Positions 1 through 7,281 of a DNA stretch of 48,613 nt are shown one piece after another. Below the pieces are notes generated by a model. The model made no database searches and had not been told where the DNA came from. It saw only the letters and a list, made by a program, of their open reading frames with translations. Both the position numbers and the translations under genes were made by a program. The stretch comes from Candidatus Goldiibacteriota bacterium (lineage in GTDB: Bacteria; Oederibacteriota; PGYV01): positions 1 through 48,613 of the forward strand of contig JAFGWA010000035.1 in assembly GCA_016937715.1 (NCBI GenBank), in the 5' to 3' direction. Numbering within the stretch: the first letter of the stretch is position 1; every line of letters starts with the position of its first letter.

Positions 1-36
1 AAAAGCCCGGACCGGATGTTCCGGACCGGGCTGGTT
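1..36 (-). terminator. Rho-independent terminator
   Basis: On the minus strand a GC-rich hairpin (arms of 12 nt at 4-15 and 21-32, one A-A mismatch, 5-nt loop) is followed by TTTT at the window edge. It lies just downstream of the small DUF2934 gene read in the same direction, so it probably ends that transcript. The T tract is cut by the window end. Confidence 0.7.
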
Positions 37-53
37 GAATATTTTTAGGCTTA

Positions 54-227
54 TCAGTTATATTTTCTTCTAATTTCAATTTCCGCTTTAAGCCAGTCGC
101 CAAGTTCGTCGCCTGCTTTTCCTGCGGCTGTCCTTTTTCTGTATATTTCATCCGCCATTGCATGGATCTCTTTCTGAATAGCTTCTTCTGAAGGTTTCTG
201 GCGCGGTTTCTTTTCGTCTTTTGACAT
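54..227 (-). CDS. DUF2934 family small protein
   Basis: A 57-residue protein starting at ATG with a clear AAGGAGGG ribosome site 5-6 nt upstream. It is charged and helical; the core (about residues 21-54) reads IHAMADEIYRKR...GDELGDWLKAE, which fits the short DUF2934 family, where an AxxLYxxRG-like helix is followed by a DWLxAE helix. Family function is unknown; members are usually stand-alone small cytosolic proteins. It is a single-gene unit here, with a terminator directly downstream and a repeat-rich gap of about 400 bp upstream. The gene is easy to miss because of its length. The family call comes from motif recall, not a search. Confidence 0.75.
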   Translation of the reverse strand: MSKDEKKPRQKPSEEAIQKEIHAMADEIYRKRTAAGKAGDELGDWLKAEIEIRRKYN

Positions 228-303
228 TTATTCCCTCCTTCATTTATGTAGTTCTTATAATTATTATAGCCCATAGAAAATATTAAGCAAGAGAATAAAA
301 CCC

Positions 304-455
304 GAGGGACCGAGGGACGGATGCACGGAGGGACAGATGCAAAAACAGAAGACCTAAGGGACAGAGGGACAGATGCACGAAGAAACGGATGCAAAAACAG
401 AAGACCTAAGGGACAGAGGGACAGATGCACGAAGAAACGGATGCAAAAACAGAAT
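304..455. repeat. Octamer-periodic tandem repeat, GAGGGACN/GATGCACG type
   Basis: Reading from 304 the sequence falls into 8-bp words: GAGGGACC, GAGGGACG, GATGCACG, GAGGGACA, GATGCAAA, AACAGAAG. A 52-bp block (6.5 words) is then perfectly duplicated at 336-387 and 388-439, with a third partial copy at 440-454. 52 is not a multiple of three and there is no ribosome site, so this is not coding. Confidence 0.9.
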
Positions 456-458
456 GTC

Positions 459-482
459 AGATGCTTGGATGATTAGAGGCTT
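459..482 (-). repeat. Octamer repeat, AAGCCTCT/AAGCATCT type
   Basis: On the minus strand three 8-bp words follow each other: AAGCCTCT (482-475), AATCATCC (474-467), AAGCATCT (466-459). The same words recur at 2401-2432 and 7282-7297. Confidence 0.8.
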
Positions 483-517
483 GGTAAAAACAACTAAATC
501 TTAAAGTTATCATTTAT

Positions 518-562
518 CGCTTATGCTTATCTGCTTATAGCTAAAAACGCTTTCTTTTAAAA
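518..562 (+). repeat. Dispersed 45-bp repeat, copy 1
   Basis: A 45-bp sequence starting CGCTTATGCTTATCTGC and ending in AAAA, matching 1864-1908 at 43 of 45 positions. It has an internal 8-bp rhythm (TATGCTTA, TCTGCTTA, TAGCTAAA). Confidence 0.9.
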
Positions 563-590
563 GGGTGCGGATACCTGACCTAAAACTTCC

Positions 591-622
591 GTCCCTCTGT
601 CCCTCCGTGCATCTGTCCCTCG
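591..622 (-). repeat. Octamer repeat, inverted copy of the 304 array
   Basis: Four perfect 8-bp words on the plus strand, GTCCCTCT, GTCCCTCC, GTGCATCT, GTCCCTCG, are the reverse complements of the words at 304-335. The two arrays face each other across about 250 bp. Confidence 0.85.
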
Positions 623-632
623 TGTTTTCCGC

Positions 633-1727
633 TTACTCCAGCCTTGATTCCCTTTTCAGTTCCTTATAATCATCAAACCAGTAAGCTTTGGGATTGCGTT
701 TTGCTATTATAAATTTGGAACTGTCTATTTCTTTCTTTGCCCTGTGATATTTAAAAAATATCCTGTTATCCGTCAACCCCACTATTTCTATCTTACCTGT
801 GGCGTGCGACATTACAAACTTTGCCCTTTTTGCAAGCCCCGAACAATATGACTTTGCCTTTTCAAATATCCTGTACCCTTCTTCCACCGGTACTGCAAAA
901 TCCTTATTTGCAAGCGTTGGCCTGCACTGAAAAACATAATATGGCGGAACCCCCATAAAAGAAAGTTTGCGTAAAAGCTGCGCCATTATCTGAACATTAT
1001 CATTAATCCCCCTTAAAAGCGGAGTCTGATTTGCCATTATAGCGCCGGCTCTGATAAGTACATTTACCGCCTTTATCGCTTTGGGCGTAAGTTCGCGCGG
1101 ATGGTTAAAATGCACCATAAAATATATCTTTCTTTCATCTTCGGAGTATTTTCTGACCATTGCCGCAAAAGAAGGGTCTTTTAAAATTCTGTCAGGATTA
1201 TACGCCGGCATCTTTGTGCCTATCCTGATAATATGCGCGGTTTTAACTTTTCTTAACTTGCCTATTATTTCGCTTAATTTTTTTGTCGGCAACATTAACG
1301 GATCGCCGCCGGTCAGCAGCACATTGGTTATTTCTTTATGCTTTTTTATATAGGCCGCTGCTTTATCAATATCCACACAGCCGGCTTCGCCTTTTTTTAT
1401 GAATATGCGTTTTCTGAAACAGAACCTGCATATACTGCCGCATGTCCCGCTTACCAAAAGCAGGGCTGTTGACCTGTATTTATGCTGCATCCCGGGCATT
1501 ACAAGGTTTGACTTTTCTTTTGAAGGGTCATAACTTCCCCACTTGTCCATTTCAAGAGTCTCAGGAATAACTATTCTGCGAATAGGGTCTTTCTTATTTT
1601 TCCAGTCTATCAGCGATAAGTAATAGTCATTAACTTTGAACTCGTACCTATCCGTTACTTTTTTCAGATTTGTTTTTTCTTTTTCCGAAAGCCCTTTGAT
1701 TTTACCGATATCTGTGATGTATTTCAT
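633..1727 (-). CDS. KamA-family radical SAM aminomutase-like protein
   Basis: A 364-residue radical SAM enzyme related to lysine 2,3-aminomutase and EpmB. The cluster motif CxxxCxxC is at Cys96, Cys100, Cys103 and GGDPL at 140-144. The PLP lysine is probably Lys312 in SHATGK, which replaces the usual PGGGGK loop. Known lysine mutases bind the substrate amino group with two aspartates (in QCDL and VVDAPGG); by my alignment these are Arg269 (QCRP) and Ser307 here. Free lysine is therefore a doubtful substrate. The C-terminal zinc-binding tail of full-length KamA (about 416 residues) is absent. The start is ATG behind AAAGGAGGTG. It appears monocistronic, with its own promoter, and no efp or epmA lies nearby. 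Confidence 0.85.
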   Translation of the reverse strand: MKYITDIGKIKGLSEKEKTNLKKVTDRYEFKVNDYYLSLIDWKNKKDPIRRIVIPETLEMDKWGSYDPSKEKSNLVMPGMQHKYRSTALLLVSGTCGSICRFCFRKRIFIKKGEAGCVDIDKAAAYIKKHKEITNVLLTGGDPLMLPTKKLSEIIGKLRKVKTAHIIRIGTKMPAYNPDRILKDPSFAAMVRKYSEDERKIYFMVHFNHPRELTPKAIKAVNVLIRAGAIMANQTPLLRGINDNVQIMAQLLRKLSFMGVPPYYVFQCRPTLANKDFAVPVEEGYRIFEKAKSYCSGLAKRAKFVMSHATGKIEIVGLTDNRIFFKYHRAKKEIDSSKFIIAKRNPKAYWFDDYKELKRESRLE

Positions 1728-1755
1728 AAAGCACCTCCTTTATTATTGCATAACC

Positions 1756-1784
1756 ACTATAAAAGATACGAGGGATGATGTAAA
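1756..1784 (-). promoter_or_regulatory. Sigma70-type promoter of the kamA-like gene
   Basis: TTTACA (1784-1779), a 17-nt spacer and TATAGT (1761-1756) lie about 30 nt upstream of the start codon. Five of six -35 bases and five of six -10 bases match consensus. Confidence 0.65.
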
Positions 1785-1811
1785 GGATTAAAATCTATAA
1801 AATCTGAGGGA

Positions 1812-1859
1812 CGGCGGCTCGGCGGCTCGGCGGCTCGGAAGGTCGGAAGGTCGGCGCGA
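1812..1859 (+). repeat. Octamer repeat, CGGCGGCT/CGGAAGGT type
   Basis: Six consecutive 8-bp words: CGGCGGCT three times, CGGAAGGT twice, then CGGCGCGA. A related three-word array in the opposite orientation is at 21316-21339. Confidence 0.9.
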
Positions 1860-1863
1860 TCTC

Positions 1864-1908
1864 CGCTTATGCTTATCTGCTTATAGCTTAAAACGCTTTC
1901 TTTCAAAA
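1864..1908 (+). repeat. Dispersed 45-bp repeat, copy 2
   Basis: Differs from 518-562 at two positions only (T for A and C for T). Flanks of the two copies are unrelated, which points to a movable or copied module rather than a segmental duplication. Confidence 0.9.
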
Positions 1909-1915
1909 CGCACTT

Positions 1916-1940
1916 CCGCGGGCTGAAGACCCGCGTCTAC
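1916..1940. repeat. GC hairpin repeat (CGCGGG-loop-CCCGCG), copy 1
   Basis: CGCGGG and CCCGCG arms flank a 7-nt loop and are followed by TCTACC-like sequence. The near-identical copy is at 7246-7271; a diverged relative (CGCGCC-loop-GGCGCG-like, then CCTACC) is at about 2365-2390. Confidence 0.75.
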
Positions 1941-1962
1941 CACTTCTTAAATCTAAAACAAA

Positions 1963-2168
1963 ACAGGGGTTGGGTGTATTTTTTCAGTGCGTGCCGCGTA
2001 AGCATACTGCATATACGGCAAAGGCTGTTTAATGCAGCGCCGGCAGATTTGTATGTGCCGCAAATTCCCGGCTGCAAACGACGTTAACCTTACTGTTGAT
2101 TTCAGATATGTTTGAATACAAACATACCAATTTGCGGCGCGTGCTGAAAAAATATACCCAATCCCTGT
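1963..2168. mobile_element. 206-bp fold-back (MITE-like) element
   Basis: The 35-bp ends 1963-1997 and 2134-2168 are inverted copies matching at 30 of 35 positions. Each of the five differences gives a G-U pair in plus-strand RNA and an A-C mismatch in minus-strand RNA, so the plus transcript can fold into an unbroken 35-bp helix over a loop of about 136 nt. No open frame with a ribosome site lies inside. I see no clear target-site duplication (flanks AAAACAAA and AAAGAACA). Either a miniature transposable element or a structured RNA would fit. Confidence 0.6.
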
Positions 2169-2177
2169 AAAGAACAC

Positions 2178-2228
2178 GAGGGACGGAGGGATATCGAGAT
2201 TCGAAATTCGAGATTTGAAAATTTGAAG
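2178..2228 (+). repeat. Octamer repeat passing into heptamer repeat
   Basis: Two 8-bp words (GAGGGACG, GAGGGATA; 2178-2193) are followed by 7-bp words TCGAGAT, TCGAAAT, TCGAGAT (2194-2214) and then TTGAAAAT, TTGAAG. The word length changes inside one array. Confidence 0.8.
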
Positions 2229-2262
2229 AACACCTAAGCAGAAGCGGAAGGGCGATAATACC

Positions 2263-2296
2263 GAGGGACTGAAGTAAAGGCAAAAACAAATCAACT
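2263..2296 (+). repeat. Dispersed repeat shared with 7211-7244
   Basis: GAGGGAC, then GAAGTAAA-like and CAAAAACAAAT segments, are repeated with a few substitutions at 7211-7244. In both places a GC hairpin repeat lies close by. Confidence 0.65.
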
Positions 2297-2400
2297 GTCC
2301 CGCCTGCTTCAGCTCACAAGCTCGCTTCATTGCCGGGATTTCCGCTTCGCAGGCTCGCTCCAACCGCGCCCTGAAAGGACGCGCCTACCGGATCTAAACC

Positions 2401-2432
2401 AAGCCTCTAAGCATCCAAACTTCCATGCATCT
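2401..2432 (+). repeat. Octamer repeat at the 3' end of the PorV-like gene
   Basis: Four 8-bp words AAGCCTCT, AAGCATCC, AAACTTCC, ATGCATCT end 3 bp before the stop codon of the minus-strand gene at 2436. Confidence 0.8.
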
Positions 2433-2435
2433 GCC

Positions 2436-3887
2436 TTACTTAGACATATCAATCAAATCCCTTATCTTCCCAAGCATCTCCGCGGCTTTGGCGTTTGAAG
2501 GGTCAATTGCCAGTACTTTTTCGTACCACTGGCGCGCGTCCATGTACCGCCTTTCCTCAATTTCTTTGGAACCATTAGCCATATATTCCTTTATTTTGGC
2601 ATCCTTAATTCCGGGATAAACTTTTTCCGCGTTTTTAATCATTTCAATTCCTTTCTTTGTCTCACCCTTCGCCAAAAGAGCGGCAGCTTCGTCAAATTTT
2701 ACTCCTGCAGCTTTTCTGTTCAGCATTAGCGTAATGTCCGACGAAAGTTTTTCAGCGCTTTCATCCCCTGTCTTCATTGAAAGAAGCGCCTTTACTTCTG
2801 CCTGCGCTTTCTCATAATTGCCTGTATTATAGTGGTTAAGCGCTGACAGATACAGCTGCCCGTATGTCACATTCATAAAATTTTCCGACATCTTTTCTTT
2901 ATCTTTTATAAGCCCGCTTTTTTCCTGAATAAGTTTCTTTTCCCGCTCTGTCGGCACTTCGCCAAACCGTGCCGTCACTCCAAAATTATGCACCACGCCG
3001 ATTACCGCAAAAGTTGCGGCATAATCCAGCGTAAAGTTTTCTGTTGTAACCCCGCCGCCCACGGCAGGGCCTGCCTGGTTTATTCCGCCCCTTATTGCCG
3101 CAAAATCAAACGGCCTGTATTCAAGCCCGCCGGAATAACGGATGAAAACCTTGCCGTCATTACCCATAAAATCCCTGCCGTCAGACAGTATATTAATAAA
3201 CAGCGCGTCACCTAATAAAACAAGTTTGGTATCAAACAGGTAAAGCGCTCCGCCCGCCCTCATATTCATGGGATAATCTTCAATTATACTGCCGATTTTC
3301 AAAACCGGCCTTGTAATGTTTAACAGTGAAACAGATACCGTAAAAACATCTCCAAAATTATACGTTGTGCCTGCGTCAATTCCAAAACCGTTGGAATTGT
3401 ATGTATCAAAAGACCTTGTTACAAGTTTAAGTGTAAGGCCGGCTGAAAACGATTCCGTAAACGGATACGCGTATGTCAGCATATAGCAGTCGCTTCTGTC
3501 GGAAAAATCCCCTGTTTTTATCCCTTCATCCGTTATCCTTTCCACGCCGTCAGCTTCCAGTTCCACTCTGGAAAACGCAAGTATCCCATATTCCCTGACC
3601 GGAAGCGCGAAACTTATAACGTTATACGCAATACCTTCTGACGGTGTCATGTAATAAAATGACAGTTCTGTGTATTTGACAGAAGTGACAAGAGCGGGAT
3701 TAAAATACGCCCCTGACGCGTCGCTGCTGTCAGCAGAGCTTGAATTAGCAAGCCCGGCTGACCGCGCGCCTGAACCGCCCGCGTATAAAAAGCCGCCTGC
3801 AGCTCCGCCGTCATCCGACGCCTGTAACAAAACAGGTGAAATAAACATAAAAACAAACAGCAGTAATTTTATCATTAAGTTTTTCAT
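2436..3887 (-). CDS. PorV/PorQ-like outer-membrane barrel with C-terminal TPR
   Basis: Predicted outer-membrane protein of 483 residues. A signal peptide covers about residues 1-21 (MKNLMIKLLLFVFMF..., likely cut after LQA). Residues 30-60 carry the glycine-rich GARSAGLANSS...SGAYFNPA pattern typical of the PorV/PorQ barrel family, followed by alternating amphipathic strands to about 315. Residues about 335-480 are helical TPR-like repeats (LYLSALNHYNTGNYEKA; YMDARQWYEKVLAIDPSNAKA). I start at ATG 3887, placed well behind AAGGGGGGC; an ATG 15 nt earlier overlaps the upstream stop but has no ribosome site. It is the last gene of a three-gene unit whose middle gene carries a FlgD-Ig-like tail, which fits a surface or secretion role; that link is inference. 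Confidence 0.75.
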   Translation of the reverse strand: MKNLMIKLLLFVFMFISPVLLQASDDGGAAGGFLYAGGSGARSAGLANSSSADSSDASGAYFNPALVTSVKYTELSFYYMTPSEGIAYNVISFALPVREYGILAFSRVELEADGVERITDEGIKTGDFSDRSDCYMLTYAYPFTESFSAGLTLKLVTRSFDTYNSNGFGIDAGTTYNFGDVFTVSVSLLNITRPVLKIGSIIEDYPMNMRAGGALYLFDTKLVLLGDALFINILSDGRDFMGNDGKVFIRYSGGLEYRPFDFAAIRGGINQAGPAVGGGVTTENFTLDYAATFAVIGVVHNFGVTARFGEVPTEREKKLIQEKSGLIKDKEKMSENFMNVTYGQLYLSALNHYNTGNYEKAQAEVKALLSMKTGDESAEKLSSDITLMLNRKAAGVKFDEAAALLAKGETKKGIEMIKNAEKVYPGIKDAKIKEYMANGSKEIEERRYMDARQWYEKVLAIDPSNAKAAEMLGKIRDLIDMSK

Positions 3888-3898
3888 AACGCCCCCCT

Positions 3899-5827
3899 TC
3901 ATCTTAGCACCGCGATTTTTCTTTTAAAAACTTTATCGCCGGCTTTAACCTTGACAATGCAGATATAAATTCCGGATTCAACCGTCATCCCTTCGTTATT
4001 CTTTCCGTCCCATTCCACTTTATTTTCATATCCGTCAGATACGCCTTTGCCGCCTTCTTTACCCGGCTGAAAGGTGTATTTTTTTACAATTTCAGAAAAC
4101 GGCGTCATGATTGTAATTGTGACTTCTGTATCTTTATAAAGCGTATATCTGATACCCGTATTTTCAGCGCCCGGCCTGAAAGGGTTCGGATAATTTGTAA
4201 GGCTTATCTCGTTTGTTGAATCCGGGCGCGCGTTGTATTCAATTTCCACCTGATCAACGGACGGAGATACGGTAACGTCCTCTGTATTTAAAAGCATTTT
4301 ATATCTTATATATCTTTTATTGCCAAATTCACCGGGCAGAATTGTGCCGGCCGGGTCGGTAAACCAAGTACCTGCGGTTCCGTCAGGGCCTATAAAATTC
4401 CATGTCTGATTGTCATTATTCGCGGCAATCTGTATTCTTACGGCATCAATACCTGCAAGCACAGGCTGGGTTAAAGGCAGCCACGATAACTTTGTGAATG
4501 TTGATGCGGCTTTCGTGTCAAATGACGGAGATAAATATTCCCCGGCCGCGGCGTATAATGTGGAATAGGAATCCGCCATGTAAAGCATAAGGTCTTTTGT
4601 CCTGTTGTAATCAGACCAGGCTCCGCCGGTTGTATACACAAGATAAGAATCCCTTCCCCCAAAAGAAGCGGATGCCAAAGCATCTTCGCTGAAAACGGAA
4701 TTCTGCGAAGGATTCTGGTATATCTCATTGCCTTTAAGCACATAATACTGAGATGAACCGGAGCCGGCGGAACTGAAAGATATTCTGTATTTATGCCCCG
4801 CCTGAAGGCTGAGCGGATTAATTAAAGTATGGCTAACCCATGAAAATACATCCAGGATTTCTGACTTTAAAATAAACACCTCGTTATCCACAAGCATTAA
4901 TTCGTTAAGCGGGTCTGTTACATCCTGAATTATTATATACAGATGCGCTGCAGGCGCTGACCCGCCCGTATATTTGGCGTAAATACGCACTTTGGAAATT
5001 ATAGTATCTGTCTTTATATCAAATATCTGCCCTGCAAGATTGGTACCGTAAACGCTGTTATCTTTATGCAGATTGTACGGGTTTCCTATATAGCTGACAG
5101 GGCGTCCCAAAGAATCAAGATAAAGCCCTGCCTGATCAAGGTATTCAAGGACAAATACAGGCTGAGAATCTATGTTAGGTGTCCAGTTTGTACCCGAATC
5201 AACGGTATTTAAAACCATCTGATAAGTATCAGCTTCCCCTGATGTTGCATAAAACAGGTTATTTGGCGTTGTAGCCCTTGTCCTTAAATAGTTGGACCCG
5301 TCCTGGCCGGCTGCCCCTTCAACGTAAATATGATAAGGAGTGGAACTGTTAAGGTACGCGTCCGCGGCGAATGTCACCCTTGTATAATACGCATTGCCGG
5401 ATGCAAGCGTATTGTGAATTTCATTATAATTACCGGGTGCAAGCCACTGTGAAAAAGCAGGTGAAGTGCCGCCGGCTGAATCACTTACTATACCGCAGAA
5501 ATATGAACTTTGTGTCCCCATCCAGTACCCAAGTATTACAGCCGCAGTGACTGTCAGATATTCAGGCACGGAAAAAGCCATTGCCGCCCTGTTATCCGCG
5601 GTGTTTAAATAATATTCATTTGATCCATTTATAATAAAACCGTTGCCCGGCAGTGCGTAAAGGCCGGACGTAAGGCTTAAAGAACCATCCGCCCCTGTAT
5701 TAATGACGCTTACGGCGTTTAAGGAGCCGCCGTAAAAATCAGAATCAGTGGTCTGCCTTATGGTATCTGCCGTGGATATTACGGGCAGAATTACAGCCAG
5801 AATTAAAATAAATAATATTTGTCTCAT
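3899..5827 (-). CDS. Secreted beta-rich protein with FlgD-Ig/T9SS-like C-terminal domain
   Basis: A 642-residue exported protein. A signal peptide spans about 1-20 (MRQILFILILAVILPVISTA). The long middle is beta-rich, full of Tyr, Ser, Thr, Asn and Gly, with no catalytic motif I recognise. The last 100 residues hold a classic FlgD-Ig-like or type IX sorting-like module: NYPNPFRPG near 545, then a strand with EVTITI, WDGKN, GIYICIVKV and a basic end KRKIAVLR. Such tails mark cell-surface or secreted proteins in Bacteroidetes, Fibrobacteres, Cloacimonetes and related candidate phyla. It sits between a TPR/HEAT membrane protein (11-nt gap) and a PorV-like barrel whose upstream ATG overlaps its TGA. 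True type IX secretion is not shown by this window. Confidence 0.7.
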   Translation of the reverse strand: MRQILFILILAVILPVISTADTIRQTTDSDFYGGSLNAVSVINTGADGSLSLTSGLYALPGNGFIINGSNEYYLNTADNRAAMAFSVPEYLTVTAAVILGYWMGTQSSYFCGIVSDSAGGTSPAFSQWLAPGNYNEIHNTLASGNAYYTRVTFAADAYLNSSTPYHIYVEGAAGQDGSNYLRTRATTPNNLFYATSGEADTYQMVLNTVDSGTNWTPNIDSQPVFVLEYLDQAGLYLDSLGRPVSYIGNPYNLHKDNSVYGTNLAGQIFDIKTDTIISKVRIYAKYTGGSAPAAHLYIIIQDVTDPLNELMLVDNEVFILKSEILDVFSWVSHTLINPLSLQAGHKYRISFSSAGSGSSQYYVLKGNEIYQNPSQNSVFSEDALASASFGGRDSYLVYTTGGAWSDYNRTKDLMLYMADSYSTLYAAAGEYLSPSFDTKAASTFTKLSWLPLTQPVLAGIDAVRIQIAANNDNQTWNFIGPDGTAGTWFTDPAGTILPGEFGNKRYIRYKMLLNTEDVTVSPSVDQVEIEYNARPDSTNEISLTNYPNPFRPGAENTGIRYTLYKDTEVTITIMTPFSEIVKKYTFQPGKEGGKGVSDGYENKVEWDGKNNEGMTVESGIYICIVKVKAGDKVFKRKIAVLR

Positions 5828-5838
5828 ATATTCCCCCT

Positions 5839-7017
5839 TTATTTTTTTATTACAACAAGAGATAAAATATTTTCCGCCTTTGCGGCAGTTTTAGAGGATA
5901 CCCCGGAATACCTTGCGTTTTTAATCCGTGTTAAACTTTTTAACGCAGCAGCGGCTATTTTTCCGTCGGAATCAGAAACCGCTTTTAAAAGAATGTTCAC
6001 GGCTTTTTCCGAAGGCAGCCAGCCAAGCACATACATTGCGGCAACCCTGTGCTGCCTGTCGCCTGAAGCCATTTTTTCCAGCACTGCTATTCCCTTATTG
6101 AAATTAAACCTGCATAATGCCCTTGCGGCATTCGCTGATACAAGCGCGTCTTTATCCGATATTAACGGGTCCAGAAGCCTTATTGCCGCTTTTTTCTGCC
6201 CGTCATTACCGAACATTTCCGCTTCCAGAATTATCAGCCCTTTTGCGCGTACCGCGGAATAAGGATTTTTTAACAGCCTTTCCATCTCTTCCGGGGCTTT
6301 GGAAAGCCCTGCAGATATAAGAGATGCCGCATAAGCGGGATCTTTGGCAGTCTCCGGCATTTTATTTTTTCCCTCCGATAATGCCCATTTAACGCGCTCT
6401 AATTCAACGCGCTGGGAATATATATCACGTTCTCTTGCTTCCGCAAGTTTATCAAACCCCCGCAAAACAGCAAAAAACAACAGCAGTATTCCAACTCCAA
6501 AAGCAGTTATTAACCCCGTTATTTCCGCCCTTGAAAGGCCGGCTTTTGCGCCTGTATCCACGGGGGATTTGTTTTCAAGATAAGCGCCAGCCATAAATTG
6601 AACAAGTTCTTTCTGCTCTGCCGCTCCCTGTAATTTTGAGTCCGGCCTGTATCTCTCTTCAAACGCGGCCTTTACAAACAGATACAGCCTGTCCACCTGT
6701 TTGTCATCAGGCAGAAGTTTTTTCGCGTTCTTTATATCAATAAAACTCTTTTCTATTTCCCCGGTATAAAAATAATCAGACGAACGCTGAACAAGCAGCC
6801 TTGCCAGGATTTTTTTTGCATTATCATTATCCGGCAGATATTTCAGGGATTTTTCCATTGAAATGATTGCTTCATCCCTGCTTCCCCCAAGATATTCGCT
6901 TACCGCTTTATCATAGAATATCTGCCCAAGGTTTCTGTCATCCCCAAAGGTATAAGAAGATAAACCAAGACACACGCCGCCAAATAACACCAGAATAAGA
7001 ATATACCTGTGCTTCAT
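5839..7017 (-). CDS. TPR - transmembrane - HEAT-repeat envelope protein
   Basis: A 392-residue protein with a signal peptide (1-25), TPR-like helices at about 30-120 (YDKAVSEYLGGSRDEAIISMEKSLKYLPDN), a membrane span near 168-190 (LITAFGVGILLLFFAVL) and cytoplasmic HEAT-like repeats at about 245-375 (AVRAKGLIILEAEM; ALVSANAARALCRF; HRVAAMYVLGWLPSEKAVNILLKAVSD). TPR outside and HEAT inside suggest a scaffold bridging the inner membrane. It is the first gene of the unit with the secreted NPF-tail protein and the PorV-like barrel. The start is ATG behind AAGGGGGGC. No enzyme motif is seen. Confidence 0.65.
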   Translation of the reverse strand: MKHRYILILVLFGGVCLGLSSYTFGDDRNLGQIFYDKAVSEYLGGSRDEAIISMEKSLKYLPDNDNAKKILARLLVQRSSDYFYTGEIEKSFIDIKNAKKLLPDDKQVDRLYLFVKAAFEERYRPDSKLQGAAEQKELVQFMAGAYLENKSPVDTGAKAGLSRAEITGLITAFGVGILLLFFAVLRGFDKLAEARERDIYSQRVELERVKWALSEGKNKMPETAKDPAYAASLISAGLSKAPEEMERLLKNPYSAVRAKGLIILEAEMFGNDGQKKAAIRLLDPLISDKDALVSANAARALCRFNFNKGIAVLEKMASGDRQHRVAAMYVLGWLPSEKAVNILLKAVSDSDGKIAAAALKSLTRIKNARYSGVSSKTAAKAENILSLVVIKK

Positions 7018-7186
7018 CCTGCCCCCCCTTATATCAAAGCCTGTATTTAAACCGCAGCCGTTTTTAATTTCTTACACCAGCAGGATTCATGTCGGTTTTT
7101 TAGAAGGATGTTCCGTGTATAATTGCATACCAAATATACCATACGATTCGCCATTATCAAAATTCGGGAGAGAAGAAAACAACTAC

Positions 7187-7244
7187 GAGGGACGGAGGGA
7201 CAGATGCACTGAGGGACGAAAGTAAAAACAAAAACAAATAAACT
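7187..7244 (+). repeat. Octamer repeat plus dispersed tail
   Basis: Words GAGGGACG, GAGGGACA, GATGCACT, GAGGGACG run from 7187 to 7218, then an A-rich tail shared with 2270-2296. This is the only notable content of the 278-bp gap 7018-7295 besides the next two repeats. Confidence 0.8.
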
Positions 7245-7245
7245 A

Positions 7246-7271
7246 CCGCGGGCTTAAGACCCGCGTCTACC
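7246..7271. repeat. GC hairpin repeat, copy 2
   Basis: CCGCGGGCTTAAGACCCGCG followed by TCTACC, one base different in the loop from 1916-1940. The hairpin arms are identical. Confidence 0.8.
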
Positions 7272-7281
7272 AAATTAAACC

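Larger units (their letters stand above)
228..632. repeat. Repeat-filled intergenic region
   Basis: No gene is seen in these 405 bp. They hold octamer-periodic repeats (304-455, 459-482, 591-622), a 52-bp tandem duplication (336-439) and one copy of a 45-bp dispersed repeat (518-562). The repeats come to within about 10 bp of the kamA-like stop codon. Confidence 0.8.
1728..2435. repeat. Repeat mosaic intergenic region, no gene supported
   Basis: This 708-bp gap holds the kamA-like promoter at one end, then octamer arrays (1812-1859, 2178-2193, 2401-2432), a heptamer array (2194-2228), a 45-bp dispersed repeat (1864-1908), a GC hairpin repeat (1916-1940) and a 206-bp fold-back element (1963-2168). 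Open frames crossing it on the minus strand lack ribosome sites and run through the repeats. Confidence 0.8.

Noticed and set aside
304-455. Possible CRISPR array
   Set aside because: Units are directly adjacent with no unique spacers of constant length, and no cas genes are present.
1953-2363. Minus-strand open frame of 136 codons
   Set aside because: It crosses the fold-back element and repeats, has no ribosome site and no protein-like composition.
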